Source: Bacteroidota bacterium (GTDB lineage: Bacteria; Bacteroidota; Bacteroidia; Bacteroidales; B39-G9). From it: a stretch of DNA of 20,590 nucleotides. The notes beneath the pieces were generated by a model. It made no database searches, had not been told where the DNA came from, and worked only from the letters and a program-made list of their open reading frames with translations. Shown piece after piece: positions 1-8,391 of the stretch (the first letter of the stretch is position 1; each line of letters begins with the position of its first letter). Made by a program: the position numbers and the translations under genes. Location of the stretch: assembly GCA_030592465.1 (NCBI GenBank), contig JAUVJB010000020.1:1-20590 (forward strand). Direction: 5' to 3'.

Positions 1-413
1 ACAAAGATTAATAACAATATTGAAAATACTCTTAAGAAATTTTGAAATCCTTTACCAAGATATTTACCAACAACTTCAGAAATACTTGCACCATCGTTTC
101 TAACCGACAACATGCCTGAAAAATAATCGTGAACGGAACCCATAAAAATACAGCCTAATACAATCCATATATAGGATACCGGACCATACATAGCACCGAG
201 AATCGCACCAAAAATTGGACCTAATCCTGCTATGTTTAAAAATTCTATCATGTACATTTTCCAAACCGGCATAGGAATATAATCAACGCCATCGGCAATA
301 CGTACAGCAGGGGTTTTTATGTTATCATCAGCCCCAAAATATTTTTCAACAAATTTACCGTAAATTAAATATCCTAAGATTAAGGCTAAAATTGAAATTA
401 TAAATGTGAACAT
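1..413 (-). CDS. cstA: Carbon starvation protein A (CstA family), N-terminal part only
   Basis: This is the N-terminal 137 residues of a CstA-family inner-membrane transporter. Characterised members take up peptides or pyruvate during carbon limitation. The reverse complement starts with ATG at 413 and reads MFTFIISILALILGYLIYGK, a first membrane segment. It continues with features typical of the family: a FGADD stretch, TPAVRIADGVDYIPMP, a second helix around IAGLGPIFGAILGAMYGP, and MGSVHDYFSGMLSVRNDG. The frame is open to the window edge, so the remaining roughly three quarters of the protein lie outside. A strong hairpin terminator at 524-560 separates it from the upstream TonB receptor gene, so it is probably transcribed separately. 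The family assignment is firm; the substrate is not predictable from this fragment. Confidence 0.9.
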   Translation of the reverse strand, partial: MFTFIISILALILGYLIYGKFVEKYFGADDNIKTPAVRIADGVDYIPMPVWKMYMIEFLNIAGLGPIFGAILGAMYGPVSYIWIVLGCIFMGSVHDYFSGMLSVRNDGASISEVVGKYLGKGFQNFLRVFSILLLIF

Positions 414-440
414 AATTTATTTAATTTTTAATATTTTTTA

Positions 441-448
441 CAAACTTA
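441..448 (-). promoter_or_regulatory. Candidate -7 promoter element for cstA
   Basis: On the minus strand these bases read TAAGTTTG, matching the Bacteroidetes -7 consensus TAnnTTTG. They lie 27 bases upstream of the cstA ATG, which leaves a short AT-rich leader. I do not see a TTTG at the expected -33 distance, so this is a weak call. Confidence 0.35.
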
Positions 449-523
449 GGTATAAATTATACTCGTTGTTATTAAGAAGCTTATTTTTAATAACAGTTAT
501 TTGGTAAAAAAAAAATTAATAAA

Positions 524-560
524 AAAGACCACAAAAATTTTTAGAACTTTTGTGGTCTTT
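524..560 (-). terminator. Rho-independent terminator of the TonB receptor gene
   Basis: A perfect 13-bp inverted repeat (AAAGACCACAAAA at 524-536 and its complement at 548-560) encloses an 11-base loop. Read leftwards, the stem is followed by a T-rich tract between about 505 and 523. It lies between the stop of the TonB receptor gene (662) and the start of cstA (413), both minus strand. It probably ends receptor transcription and insulates cstA. Confidence 0.75.
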
Positions 561-585
561 AAACGTATGTTTTATATATTAAATA

Positions 586-652
586 AGGGTGTGTCTTAAC
601 TACAAGCAGATTAGCAATTAAATTAAAAGGGATTAAACCCTAAACACACCCT
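586..652. repeat. Inverted repeat downstream of the TonB receptor
   Basis: AGGGTGTGT at 586-594 pairs with ACACACCCT at 644-652, a 9-bp stem with a 49-base loop. It lies just after the receptor stop codon and before the stronger terminator. It may be an accessory mRNA 3'-end structure or a small repeat. No function can be assigned. Confidence 0.35.
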
Positions 653-661
653 ATTTTTTAA

Positions 662-3109
662 TTAAAATTTTAAAGTTAAACCTGCTAAGAAATTAATTCC
701 GGCTTGAGGGAAATACCCATCCATAACTCTATGCTCATTTTCATAAGTATATTGATAAACCCAAGCATTTGTTTCATACTCTTGGTTAAAAATATTTTTT
801 ATCATTAATGATAAGTTAATTTCTTTAACAAGCTTTGTTTTAAATTTATAATCAATGTTAATATTATTAATAAAATAGGCATCCAGTTTTCTTTCGTTGT
901 TTGCTGTGTTGTCAATATATTGTTTATCAACATAGTTTGAGATTAGCTTAATAGAAAATCTATTTTTAATATTATATTTGATTATACTATTAGCAATAAT
1001 ATTTGGTGAAAAAGCAAGGTCTGTTTCGTTGAGATTATTTACGTCTTGTCCCCAAGTATCCCAATTGTCAACATATTGAGTAAAATTTTTAATTTTATTT
1101 TTACTAAAAGTTGCATTCATATCCCATTTTAAATTATCATTAAATTTTATTCCTGCAGATAATTCCATGCCGGTACGATAGCTTTTGTCAACATTAGTCA
1201 TAATAGCAGAACCAACATCATTAATCTCGCCTGTTAATACTAACTGATTTTTATAATCCATAAAAAATAAATTTGCATTCAACACTATTTTTGGTGTATT
1301 AAAAGTGTAACCAAATTCTTAGTCTCTCATAACTTCGTCGGTTGGCATTGGTTTTGTTGGGTCGGCATCGGTATAATTATGACGGTTTGGTTCGCGATGA
1401 GCTACGCCAAATGAGAAATAAGTGTTTTGCTTGTCGTTAATAGTATAATATATTCCTGTTTTAGGATTTATAAAATTGAATTTATGATTTTGACTAATAT
1501 CTCGAAAATCATCATCAATACCGGTAATTGTATAATCTATTTTTCGAAATTGAATATCGCCGTAAATGTTTAATTTGTTAGAGATTTGATAGTTAATTTT
1601 AGTATATATGTTAAAATCATTTTTATTCCCTGTATTTTTATACCACTCATAATCTTTATCAGCGTTATTAGCAGCAAATTGTGCCCAAATAATTTTGCCA
1701 AAATGGTCACCTTGGTAAATATTATAAGCTCCACCTATTGATGCATTAATTTTTTCTAATTTATAATTCATTGAATAAGTTATGCCGTAAAAATCATTAT
1801 CCATCAATTTTCTGGCAATTAAATCAGTGCGTGTGATGGTGTCATTATTATAAATAGCATTTTCGAGACCATATTTACTAAATTTTTTGTTGTATTTATA
1901 GCTTTCATAATAACCATATCCTTTTGTATAATGTAATGCTGCATTAATATTCAAAAAATTACTTAATTCGTGTGAATAAAATAATTGATAATGATCTTGC
2001 TGGTAGTTATCTGTCTGATTATCATAGATATAGCGATTAAAGGTGCGACTGTTTGAATTATACAAATTTTCTTTTTCTGCATCAGACCAACCGTCATCAT
2101 TAACAAGTTGTGCCATACCCAATGAATCGTTGTCTAATCTGCATTTAGGAACACCATTCCATGCCTGTCCGGTTTTTTCTATACCTGAGAAAATGTTCAG
2201 TTTCACAATATCATGTTCATTATAATATCCGCCTGAAACGAAAAATGATTTCAAATTTGATGATGAACGGTCGATATAACCTTGCGATTCAATTTTTGAA
2301 AGACGTGCATCAAAAGTAAATTTATCATTAATTAAACCTGAACCTACTCTAACACTGCTTTTCAATGTTTGAAACGAACCGGCTGAATTACTTATTTCTG
2401 CGTAAGCTTTTGGCTTTAGAGTTAAGGTTTGCATATTAATAGTAGCGCCAAAAGCACCTGCACCGTTGGTTGATGTGCCAACGCCCCGTTGAATTTGAAC
2501 ATTGTTAATTGAAGAAGCAAGGTCGGGAAAATCTACCCAGAAAACGCCATGAGATTCAGGGTCATTTAAAGGAATCCCATTTAAGGTAACGTTTATTCTG
2601 TTAGCATCAGTGCCACGAATACGAAAACTCGTGTATCCAATACCGGCACCTGCATCTGAAGAGGTAACAACCGATGGTGTTATGCTCAGTAAGTAAGGAA
2701 TGTCTTGTCCTAAATTATTATCATCAATGTTTTTTTTGTTTAAATTAACATACGTGGCAGGAGTTTTTTCTCCGGCTCTTGTTGCCGAAACCATAATTTC
2801 GTCAGACATAATGCTTGAACGTAATAATTTAAAATTAATATTCAAATCTTTACCCAAAATAATTTGTTTTGAAGATTTTATGTATCCGATATATGATACA
2901 ACTATGGTGTATTTGCCATTTTTTATGTTCTTAATAAAGAATTTGCCGGACAAATCGGTAAAAGTTCCTTTTAAGGTGTTTTTTAACCGAACATTTGCAC
3001 CAATTAATGGCTCTCCATTGGTGTTAGTAATTGTTCCCGAAATAGTTGATTGCGAAAAAACCCAAAAATTGATTAATTGCAATACTAATAATAATGATAA
3101 TCTTTTCAT
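662..3109 (-). pseudogene. TonB-dependent receptor, TPP-riboswitch linked, interrupted by one in-frame stop
   Basis: The gene encodes an outer-membrane TonB-dependent receptor of 815 codons before its final stop, counting the internal stop. From the ATG at 3109 it shows: a signal peptide (about residues 1-20); a carboxypeptidase-regulatory-like domain (about 23-95, including GEPLIGANV and the YIGY turn); a plug domain (about 105-230, with FRIRGTDANRINVTLNGIPL); and a beta-barrel ending in LKF, the usual C-terminal aromatic beta-signal. A TAA codon at 1319-1321 cuts the frame after codon 596. The same frame continues without a shift into well-conserved barrel sequence (FFMDYKNQLVLTGEINDVG) to the normal end. 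The stop lies in a D-?-EFGY context where Tyr or Leu would be expected. A TPP riboswitch precedes the gene, so thiamine or a precursor is the inferred substrate. It is either a recent nonsense mutation or a sequence error. Confidence 0.85.
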
Positions 3110-3159
3110 GATTAAAAAAATTTTTAGTTAAATGTTAATATTGCAATGGGTGATTGTTA

Positions 3160-3240
3160 CTCTTTTCCCTACGACGGCATTATCCGTACAGGTTCAAAGG
3201 GTGTGATCTCAGCCTAAAATATTTAGGCACCCCACTGTGA
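3160..3240 (-). promoter_or_regulatory. TPP riboswitch (THI element)
   Basis: Read on the minus strand, this segment contains the conserved TPP aptamer blocks in order: GGGGTGCC, then GGCTGAGATCACACCC, then TTTGAACCTG, then GGATAATGCC, then GTCGTAGGGA. They fit the P2/P3 and P4/P5 arms of the aptamer. It lies 50 bases upstream of the TonB receptor ATG and just after a candidate -7 box, so it sits at the very start of the transcript. TPP binding normally lowers expression of thiamine synthesis or uptake genes. Here it makes the downstream receptor a predicted thiamine (or pyrimidine/thiazole precursor) importer. Whether it works on termination or translation is not clear from the leader. Confidence 0.95.
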
Positions 3241-3248
3241 ATTGTTTA

Positions 3249-3256
3249 CAAAGGTA
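3249..3256 (-). promoter_or_regulatory. -7 promoter element for the riboswitch-TonB receptor transcript
   Basis: The minus strand reads TACCTTTG, a match to TAnnTTTG, 9 bases before the riboswitch region. That would place the transcription start at about 3240, the first base of the aptamer. No clear TTTG is seen at the -33 position, which falls in the A-rich tail of the trxA terminator. Confidence 0.5.
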
Positions 3257-3274
3257 AAAACTTTAGTGATAAAA

Positions 3275-3304
3275 AAAAACTGTAGTAATAATACAACAGT
3301 TTTT
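3275..3304 (-). terminator. Rho-independent terminator of trxA
   Basis: AAAAACTGT at 3275-3283 pairs with ACAGTTTTT at 3296-3304 around a 12-base loop. Read leftwards, the stem runs into a T tract. It lies 35 bases after the thioredoxin stop codon, upstream of the TonB receptor promoter, and so separates the two minus-strand genes. Confidence 0.7.
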
Positions 3305-3338
3305 TAATTGTTTTTTGTTCTATTTTAAAACTACAAAA

Positions 3339-3710
3339 TTATTTTTCTACTTTTAATACATCAGCAATAGCTTTTTCAAACGTGTCTTTAGGTAAAGCGC
3401 CCATTGCCATTTGTGGTTGACCTTCTTTTGGTACAAATAACAATGAAGGGATACTTTGAACACCAAACATACCTGCTAATTCGCGTTGTTCTTCTGTATT
3501 TACTTCATAGATATTGATTTTTCCATTGTATTCTTCAGCTAATTGTTCAAGAATAGGAGCTACCATTTTACAAGGTTGACACCAATCTGCGTAAAAATCA
3601 ATTAAACAAGGTTTGTCACCTTCAAATTTCCACTCTTTGTTTTTTTCAAAATTAAAAACTTTTTGTTTAAATGTTTCGATAGTTAAATGCTCTAACATAA
3701 CTTTTTCCAT
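3339..3710 (-). CDS. trxA: Thioredoxin
   Basis: This is a 123-residue thioredoxin-fold protein, a cytoplasmic thiol-disulfide reductant. The active site is WCQPC (residues 43-47) after the usual DFYAD strand. A cis-proline follows in the SIPSLLF segment (Pro at about 88), then PKDTFEKAI near the C-terminus. Length is normal for a single-domain thioredoxin. The frame could begin at 3764, but that start would overlap a candidate -7 promoter box at 3762-3769 and would add a non-homologous AT-rich leader. The ATG at 3710 (MEKVMLEHL) is therefore preferred; the ATG at 3698 is a possible alternative. The active-site second residue is Gln where Gly is most common (WCGPC), a variation that can change redox potential. 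No signal peptide remains with the chosen start. Confidence 0.88.
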   Translation of the reverse strand: MEKVMLEHLTIETFKQKVFNFEKNKEWKFEGDKPCLIDFYADWCQPCKMVAPILEQLAEEYNGKINIYEVNTEEQRELAGMFGVQSIPSLLFVPKEGQPQMAMGALPKDTFEKAIADVLKVEK

Positions 3711-3761
3711 CTTATTAAAATTTAAAATTGTTTGCAAAATATGTAAATATATAAATATATA

Positions 3762-3769
3762 CAAACGTA
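3762..3769 (-). promoter_or_regulatory. Candidate -7 promoter element for trxA
   Basis: The minus strand reads TACGTTTG (TAnnTTTG), 51 bases upstream of the preferred trxA ATG. No matching -33 TTTG is obvious. If used, it excludes the farther upstream start codon at 3764. Confidence 0.4.
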
Positions 3770-3815
3770 TATCAAATATTATACCAATCTTTTAATTAGT
3801 GTATATCCGTAAAGT

Positions 3816-3910
3816 CGTCATTGCAATCCGCCAGCTGGCGGAGAAGCAATCTTAAACAAGTAATTGCCTAATAATTAGATTGCTTCGGTCGTTCCTCCCT
3901 CGCAATGACG
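3816..3910. repeat. Palindromic intergenic repeat, CGTCATTGC family, copy 1
   Basis: A 95-bp imperfect palindrome. Outer arms are CGTCATTGC and GCAATGACG, inner arms GCAATCT (3846-3852) and AGATTGC (3877-3883). A perfect 16-bp palindrome, TCCGCCAGCTGGCGGA, occupies 3827-3842. A second copy with the same architecture but a different central sequence lies at 11019-11105. Elements of this type are scattered between genes in many Bacteroidetes genomes. Here it lies between divergent trxA and cca. Confidence 0.8.
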
Positions 3911-3960
3911 AATAATAATAAATGACTTAGTTATCGTTCAAGCACTAATTATTGATATTG

Positions 3961-3991
3961 TTCGTTTTGAAACGAAATAATTGTAATTTTG
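3961..3991 (+). promoter_or_regulatory. Candidate promoter of cca with overlapping palindrome
   Basis: TAATTTTG at 3984-3991 matches the Bacteroidetes -7 consensus TAnnTTTG and lies 35 bases before the cca ATG. Just upstream, TTCGTTT-TG-AAACGAA (3961-3976) is a perfect 7-bp inverted repeat containing a TTTG. The 14-bp gap from that TTTG to the -7 box is shorter than the usual 19-21, so its role as a -33 box is doubtful. The palindrome could be an operator; nothing else supports that. Confidence 0.4.
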
Positions 3992-4026
3992 TCATTTATT
4001 TACAAAAATTGTCATAATTATTTTTT

Positions 4027-5463
4027 ATGAATAGACATTTAAAACATCCTGTTTTTAAAATAATTTCCGAAATTATTAAAACTCAAAATATACAAGCATT
4101 TGTAATTGGTGGTTTTGTGCGTGATTTAATTCTAAAACGTGCTTCAAACGATATTGACATTGTTGTTGTTGGAAGCGGCATTGATTTAGCAAATAGAGTT
4201 GCCGGTAAAATTGATAAAAATGTTAAAGTAACTGTTTTTAAAAATTTTGGCACTGCAATGTTAAGGTATAAAAATTATGAAATTGAATTTGTAGGTGCTC
4301 GAAAAGAGTCATATAATAGAGATTCAAGAAAACCTGTTGTTGAAAACGGGAGTCTTGAAGACGACCAAAACAGACGGGATTTTACTGTTAATGCTCTGGC
4401 GTTAAGCTTAAATAAAGAGACTTACGGTAATCTATTAGATCCTTTTAATGGATTAGATGATATAAAGAAGAAGATAATTCGTACACCTCTTAATCCTGAT
4501 ATTACTTTTTCTGATGACCCGTTACGTATGATACGAGCTGTTCGTTTTGCTGCGCAGCTTAATTTTAATATTGCAAAAGAAGCTTTGTCGGCAATAAAAA
4601 AAAATAAAGATAGAATAAAAATTGTATCTAAAGAACGAATAAACGAAGAGCTTCATAAAATCGTTTTATCGCCGAAACCTTCAATTGGGTTTAAGCTTTT
4701 GGAGGAGACGGGTTTGCTTGAAATAGTTTTCCCCGAGTTGCATAATTTAAAAGGGGTAGAGCTTAGAAACGGGATTAAACACAAAGATAATTTTTATCAT
4801 ACACTTAATGTGGTTGATAATATAGGCAAAAAAACAGATAATCTGTGGTTGCGTTGGGCTGCGATTTTACACGATATTGGAAAGCCGACAAGTAAACGAT
4901 TTGATGAAGTTCATGGTTGGACATTTCATGGGCATGAGTTTGTTGGATATAAAATGTTGCCTGATATTTTCCGTCGTCTTAAATTCCCCATGAATGAAAA
5001 AATGAAATATGTTCAGAAATTGATATTATTACATATGCGTCCTATTGTATTGTCGCAGGAAGATATTACAGATTCTGCAATAAGGCGTTTGTTATTTGAA
5101 GCCGGTAATGATATTGATGATCTTATGCTTTTATGTGATGCTGATATTACTTCAAAAAATCCCGATAGAGTTAAACATTTTTTAAAAAATTTCCAAGTTG
5201 TTCGTATAAAATTAAAAGAGATAGAAGAAAAGGATAAAATTAGAAATTGGCAACCTCCTATCTCGGGTAATGAGATTATTCAAATCTTTAATATTAAACC
5301 ATCGAAAATTGTTGGTGCGATTAAAGATGCGATTAAAGATGCTATCTTAGATGGCCTTATTGAAAATAACCATGACGATGCTTATCAATTTATGATTAGA
5401 AAAGGCGAAGAGCTTGGGTTAAAGCCATCAACGAGGGTAGATAAACACACAAATAATAAATAA
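4027..5463 (+). CDS. cca: CCA tRNA nucleotidyltransferase / poly(A) polymerase family, with HD domain
   Basis: This 478-residue class II nucleotidyltransferase adds or repairs the 3'-CCA end of tRNAs from CTP and ATP. The N-terminal catalytic domain has IGGFVRD (27-33) and the metal-binding NDID pair D42/D44. RRDFTVNALA (116-125) follows, then the neck signature DDPLRMIRAVRFAAQL (163-178). The C-terminal half carries an HD phosphohydrolase domain with H258, the HDIGKP motif (H282/D283) and HGHE (301-304). The two-domain layout and length are usual for bacterial CCA enzymes. It is the only plus-strand gene in the window and is flanked by minus-strand genes. The ATG at 4027 is the first in frame and follows a TAnnTTTG promoter match. 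Whether it is a full CCA-adding or a split-specificity enzyme is not decidable here. Confidence 0.93.
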   Translation: MNRHLKHPVFKIISEIIKTQNIQAFVIGGFVRDLILKRASNDIDIVVVGSGIDLANRVAGKIDKNVKVTVFKNFGTAMLRYKNYEIEFVGARKESYNRDSRKPVVENGSLEDDQNRRDFTVNALALSLNKETYGNLLDPFNGLDDIKKKIIRTPLNPDITFSDDPLRMIRAVRFAAQLNFNIAKEALSAIKKNKDRIKIVSKERINEELHKIVLSPKPSIGFKLLEETGLLEIVFPELHNLKGVELRNGIKHKDNFYHTLNVVDNIGKKTDNLWLRWAAILHDIGKPTSKRFDEVHGWTFHGHEFVGYKMLPDIFRRLKFPMNEKMKYVQKLILLHMRPIVLSQEDITDSAIRRLLFEAGNDIDDLMLLCDADITSKNPDRVKHFLKNFQVVRIKLKEIEEKDKIRNWQPPISGNEIIQIFNIKPSKIVGAIKDAIKDAILDGLIENNHDDAYQFMIRKGEELGLKPSTRVDKHTNNK

Positions 5464-5669
5464 AGTTTAATGTTATTGGTAGTTAATAAATCTAAAATCC
5501 AAAGTCTAAATTGTTTAATGTTTGAAGTTCCTGAATTTTGTTTGGGTTATAAATTCAAATTGGGAATGTCCTATTAAAAATGAATAAATGAAAATATTTT
5601 AAGATATATTAATAAACCAAATTTTGCAATAGAAATCTTACAATTTACACACGGTTGTTTTAATTTTTT

Positions 5670-6752
5670 TTATTCTTTTCGTTGTAAATCTATATATACA
5701 GGTAAGTGGTCGCTAAAACCTCCATGATATTTAAATCCTAAATATGTTCTAAATGGTCTTACTCCATAATACGAGTCATCTTTTTCGAGTAAAAAATCTG
5801 CTTTAAAAACATGTGCGTCATCTAAACTAGTGTATAAAGCTTGATTTTTTAATAATAATGCACCTGACACTATGCATTGGTCAAGAGTTCCCCAATGCCC
5901 ATGATATTTATAACTACAAATATTTTTTTCAAATTGAAGATAATATGATAAGTTATATAGTTCGTTGCTTTTAATGTTGTCAAATTTACCTTGTGCTTTT
6001 AATGTTTCTAACAGACTTTTGTTATCGGGTTCATCGTTTAAATCGCCAATAATAATAATATTTGCATTTTTATTTGTGCCAAAAATAGAATCTACTTTAC
6101 TTCTCATTACTGAAGCTAAAAACATTCTGTTTGGCTCAGATTCTAATTGTCCGCCCCAGCGTGATGGCCAGTGATTTACAAATATATGCAGTGTGTCATA
6201 TTTATTGGTATAGCCTTTTACATAAATAATATCTCGTGTTTTTTTTTCTTTGTTAAAAGGAAAATCAATTTGTATAAAACTGTTTGAAATAGGAGTAAAG
6301 GTATTTTTTTGATAAAGTAAAGCTACATCAATACCTCTTCTGTCAGGTGATTCTTTATGAATTATTTGATAATTAAACTTTTCAAGCGGAGAAAATTTTA
6401 CTAATCCATCGACACAATACCTATTCTCAACTTCGCATAAACCTACAATATCAGGTGGTTGCCATCCGCCGACTGCTGTTATTACTTTAGCGATATTATT
6501 TGCTTTATGTTTATATTTATCCCATGTCCAATGGTGGTCTCCGTCAGGCAAAAACTGATCGTCTAACTTTAATGTGTCGTGAGTTACATTAAAAAAATTT
6601 TCAGTATTGTAAAACATTATTCTAAAATAGCGTTCGTTTGTTGAGTTTGTTGTTTGCTCTTGAATGTCGTTTTGGGCGATTGTTTTTACTGAAAAGGAAA
6701 CAAAATAAATTGAAAAAAATAATAACAGTATTATGTTTTTTATATTGGTCAT
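5670..6752 (-). CDS. Secreted endonuclease/exonuclease/phosphatase-fold protein
   Basis: This is a 360-residue protein of the DNase I-like EEP superfamily. An N-terminal signal peptide (about residues 1-26, hydrophobic LLLFFSIYFVSF) indicates export. The fold's catalytic motifs are present in order: FYNTENFF (Asn49), DIVGLCEVEN (Glu108), RRGIDVALLY (138-147), VNHWPSR (His194), IIGDLNDEP (Asp237, Asn239), GTLDQ (288-292) and the terminal GFSDHLP (Asp348-His349). It is therefore probably an active metal-dependent phosphodiesterase in the periplasm or outside the cell; the substrate could be nucleic acid or a phosphoester. It starts 62 bases after the beta-helix lipoprotein gene on the same strand, so the two may be co-transcribed. 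It converges with cca, and the 206 bases between them show no clear terminator. Confidence 0.88.
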   Translation of the reverse strand: MTNIKNIILLLFFSIYFVSFSVKTIAQNDIQEQTTNSTNERYFRIMFYNTENFFNVTHDTLKLDDQFLPDGDHHWTWDKYKHKANNIAKVITAVGGWQPPDIVGLCEVENRYCVDGLVKFSPLEKFNYQIIHKESPDRRGIDVALLYQKNTFTPISNSFIQIDFPFNKEKKTRDIIYVKGYTNKYDTLHIFVNHWPSRWGGQLESEPNRMFLASVMRSKVDSIFGTNKNANIIIIGDLNDEPDNKSLLETLKAQGKFDNIKSNELYNLSYYLQFEKNICSYKYHGHWGTLDQCIVSGALLLKNQALYTSLDDAHVFKADFLLEKDDSYYGVRPFRTYLGFKYHGGFSDHLPVYIDLQRKE

Positions 6753-6814
6753 GGTTTAATGTTTATTGTAATTAATGTGCTAAATGTATGAAAAATTTTG
6801 ACAAACAGAAAAAA

Positions 6815-8245
6815 TTATTCAATACGTTCGTAAGCACCTAAATCAGGTCCGGCATCATTAAGCCTGCTTTGTTGATTATAGTCTAAAGGAAATTTTTCTG
6901 CTATTTCCTTGCTCCCGAAATCTATTGCAGGCGACACAGAGTCTAATTGAAAGTCAAGACTGTCGTTATAGACTGATAAAAATTCAGGATCTTTATTTTT
7001 TAATATATTTAGGTAATGAGATGTATCTGAAATATCAAATTCATTATCAACTTTAATTAAGCAGTGGTCAAATTTGTAGTTAAAAGCAGTGCTTGCATTT
7101 TTTTCACCAATACCAATTTCATTTGTGTTATTTCCGTATATAATGCAGTTCCCGAAGTTTGCTTTAACAATATTGCCCGGATATAAAGTATTATTGGTAA
7201 AAATGTTATTACTTATTACTAATGAGGGTTCGGTTCTGCTGCTGTAACTTGAGTAAGAACCATAATAATTAGCAATAGTACAATGATTAAAATCGTAACT
7301 TCCGCCAACAAGAAGAGATACAGCATAGTATCCGCAATTAGCAATAATATTGTTACTTGCATTAATAGTTGAGTTAAAGGCATAAATACCTCCAAAAGTC
7401 ATGTTTAGAATTTTGGTGTTTGTAATTGTTAAATCAGGTGAAAGTTTGTCATATTCACCAACTTGAATGCCGAGAACACCATTTTTTATTATTGCATAAT
7501 TTATTTTATTGCCTTGACTTCCGGGTATTAATGCAATAGCACCCCATTGACCGGGAATATTTTTATAAAGATCTTCTAAACGGTCGCCTTGAAACACAAC
7601 CGGCTCATCTAATGTCCCATTTACGATAAGTGTTCCTTTAACAAGTAAGTTTGAATTTTTATGAAAATAAAGTTTAGCGCCGGCTTCTATAGTTAATGTT
7701 TTGAGTGAATCCACAAGCATTGAGTTATAAATAAGGTATGGTTTGTCGTTAGTCCAAACAGTGTCGTTAGCGTTAACAGGTATAATTTGACCGGTTATTA
7801 AATGAGCATCTTGCCCAAAAGCAACCAAATCAATATCTTGAGTATTCCCATTAGTGATAAATACAATTGAATCATGTATTATCATTGGTGAGTTTCCTCC
7901 GTTAGGGTCAACATTTACTTCAACAAAAACAAAAAGACTATCCTTTGAAGGGATTTCAATATCAGTAAAATATTTATCGGATGTGCCATTAACATTAATT
8001 CTAAAATTTGAATTATCACCATTAGCCAAACGTATTGATGATATGTTAATTTTTGAATTATTTTTGTTATATATTTTGAATTGTTTTGTTGTTGAACCAA
8101 TAGTAGTAAATACCGTATCGAACATAACAGTATCAGTAGAAAAATTTAATTTAGCATCCGGCGAAGTAATAATTTCATCTTTATTACACGAAAACAGTAT
8201 AGTTATAATAAAGATTGATAAAATTAACCTGTTAGTAAATTTCAT
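6815..8245 (-). CDS. Right-handed beta-helix lipoprotein
   Basis: This 476-residue exported lipoprotein begins with a signal peptide whose lipobox LFSC puts the lipidated Cys at residue 20, followed by charged NKDE. Residues about 32-145 form an immunoglobulin-like domain (TDTVMFDTVFTTIGSTT..., a pattern seen in ASH/DUF1573-type domains). Residues about 150-440 show the repeating Asn-rich strands of a parallel beta-helix, such as GTLIVNGTLDEPVVFQG, TITNTKILNM, STINASNNIIANCG and LVISNNIFTNN. The C-terminus ends DAGPDLGAYE, typical of surface-attached beta-helix proteins of Bacteroidetes. Such helices often bind or cleave polysaccharide, but no catalytic residues can be identified. It is the first gene of a likely two-gene unit with the exported EEP protein. 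Confidence 0.8.
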   Translation of the reverse strand: MKFTNRLILSIFIITILFSCNKDEIITSPDAKLNFSTDTVMFDTVFTTIGSTTKQFKIYNKNNSKINISSIRLANGDNSNFRINVNGTSDKYFTDIEIPSKDSLFVFVEVNVDPNGGNSPMIIHDSIVFITNGNTQDIDLVAFGQDAHLITGQIIPVNANDTVWTNDKPYLIYNSMLVDSLKTLTIEAGAKLYFHKNSNLLVKGTLIVNGTLDEPVVFQGDRLEDLYKNIPGQWGAIALIPGSQGNKINYAIIKNGVLGIQVGEYDKLSPDLTITNTKILNMTFGGIYAFNSTINASNNIIANCGYYAVSLLVGGSYDFNHCTIANYYGSYSSYSSRTEPSLVISNNIFTNNTLYPGNIVKANFGNCIIYGNNTNEIGIGEKNASTAFNYKFDHCLIKVDNEFDISDTSHYLNILKNKDPEFLSVYNDSLDFQLDSVSPAIDFGSKEIAEKFPLDYNQQSRLNDAGPDLGAYERIE

Positions 8246-8310
8246 TAAAATTGATTTTGTTAAAAAACGAAATTTGTTTAAATATATTTTATCATTTATA
8301 AAACAAATAT

Positions 8311-8366
8311 TAAAGACAAGTCCTTTTTTAGACAGGATTTATAGGATTTTTTTAGCATTGTCTTTA
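8311..8366. repeat. Inverted repeat after the PAS/GAF gene
   Basis: TAAAGACAA at 8311-8319 pairs with TTGTCTTTA at 8358-8366, a 9-bp stem enclosing a 38-base AT-rich segment containing GACAGGATTTATAGGATTT. It lies 26 bases beyond the stop of the PAS/GAF gene and could act in transcript 3'-end formation. There is no good T tract next to it. Confidence 0.3.
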
Positions 8367-8391
8367 CTGATTAGAGCTATTCATCAATAAA

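Noticed and set aside
1286..1321. Frameshift between the two halves of the TonB receptor
   Set aside because: The 33 bases between the two open stretches are exactly 11 codons in the same frame. The only defect is the TAA at 1319-1321.
5464..5669. Terminator or small RNA between convergent cca and the EEP gene
   Set aside because: I looked for a hairpin with a T tract on either strand and saw none convincing.
7854..8390. 178-codon plus-strand open frame
   Set aside because: It is antisense to the start of the beta-helix lipoprotein gene, whose signal peptide and lipobox are clear, and its own product looks random.
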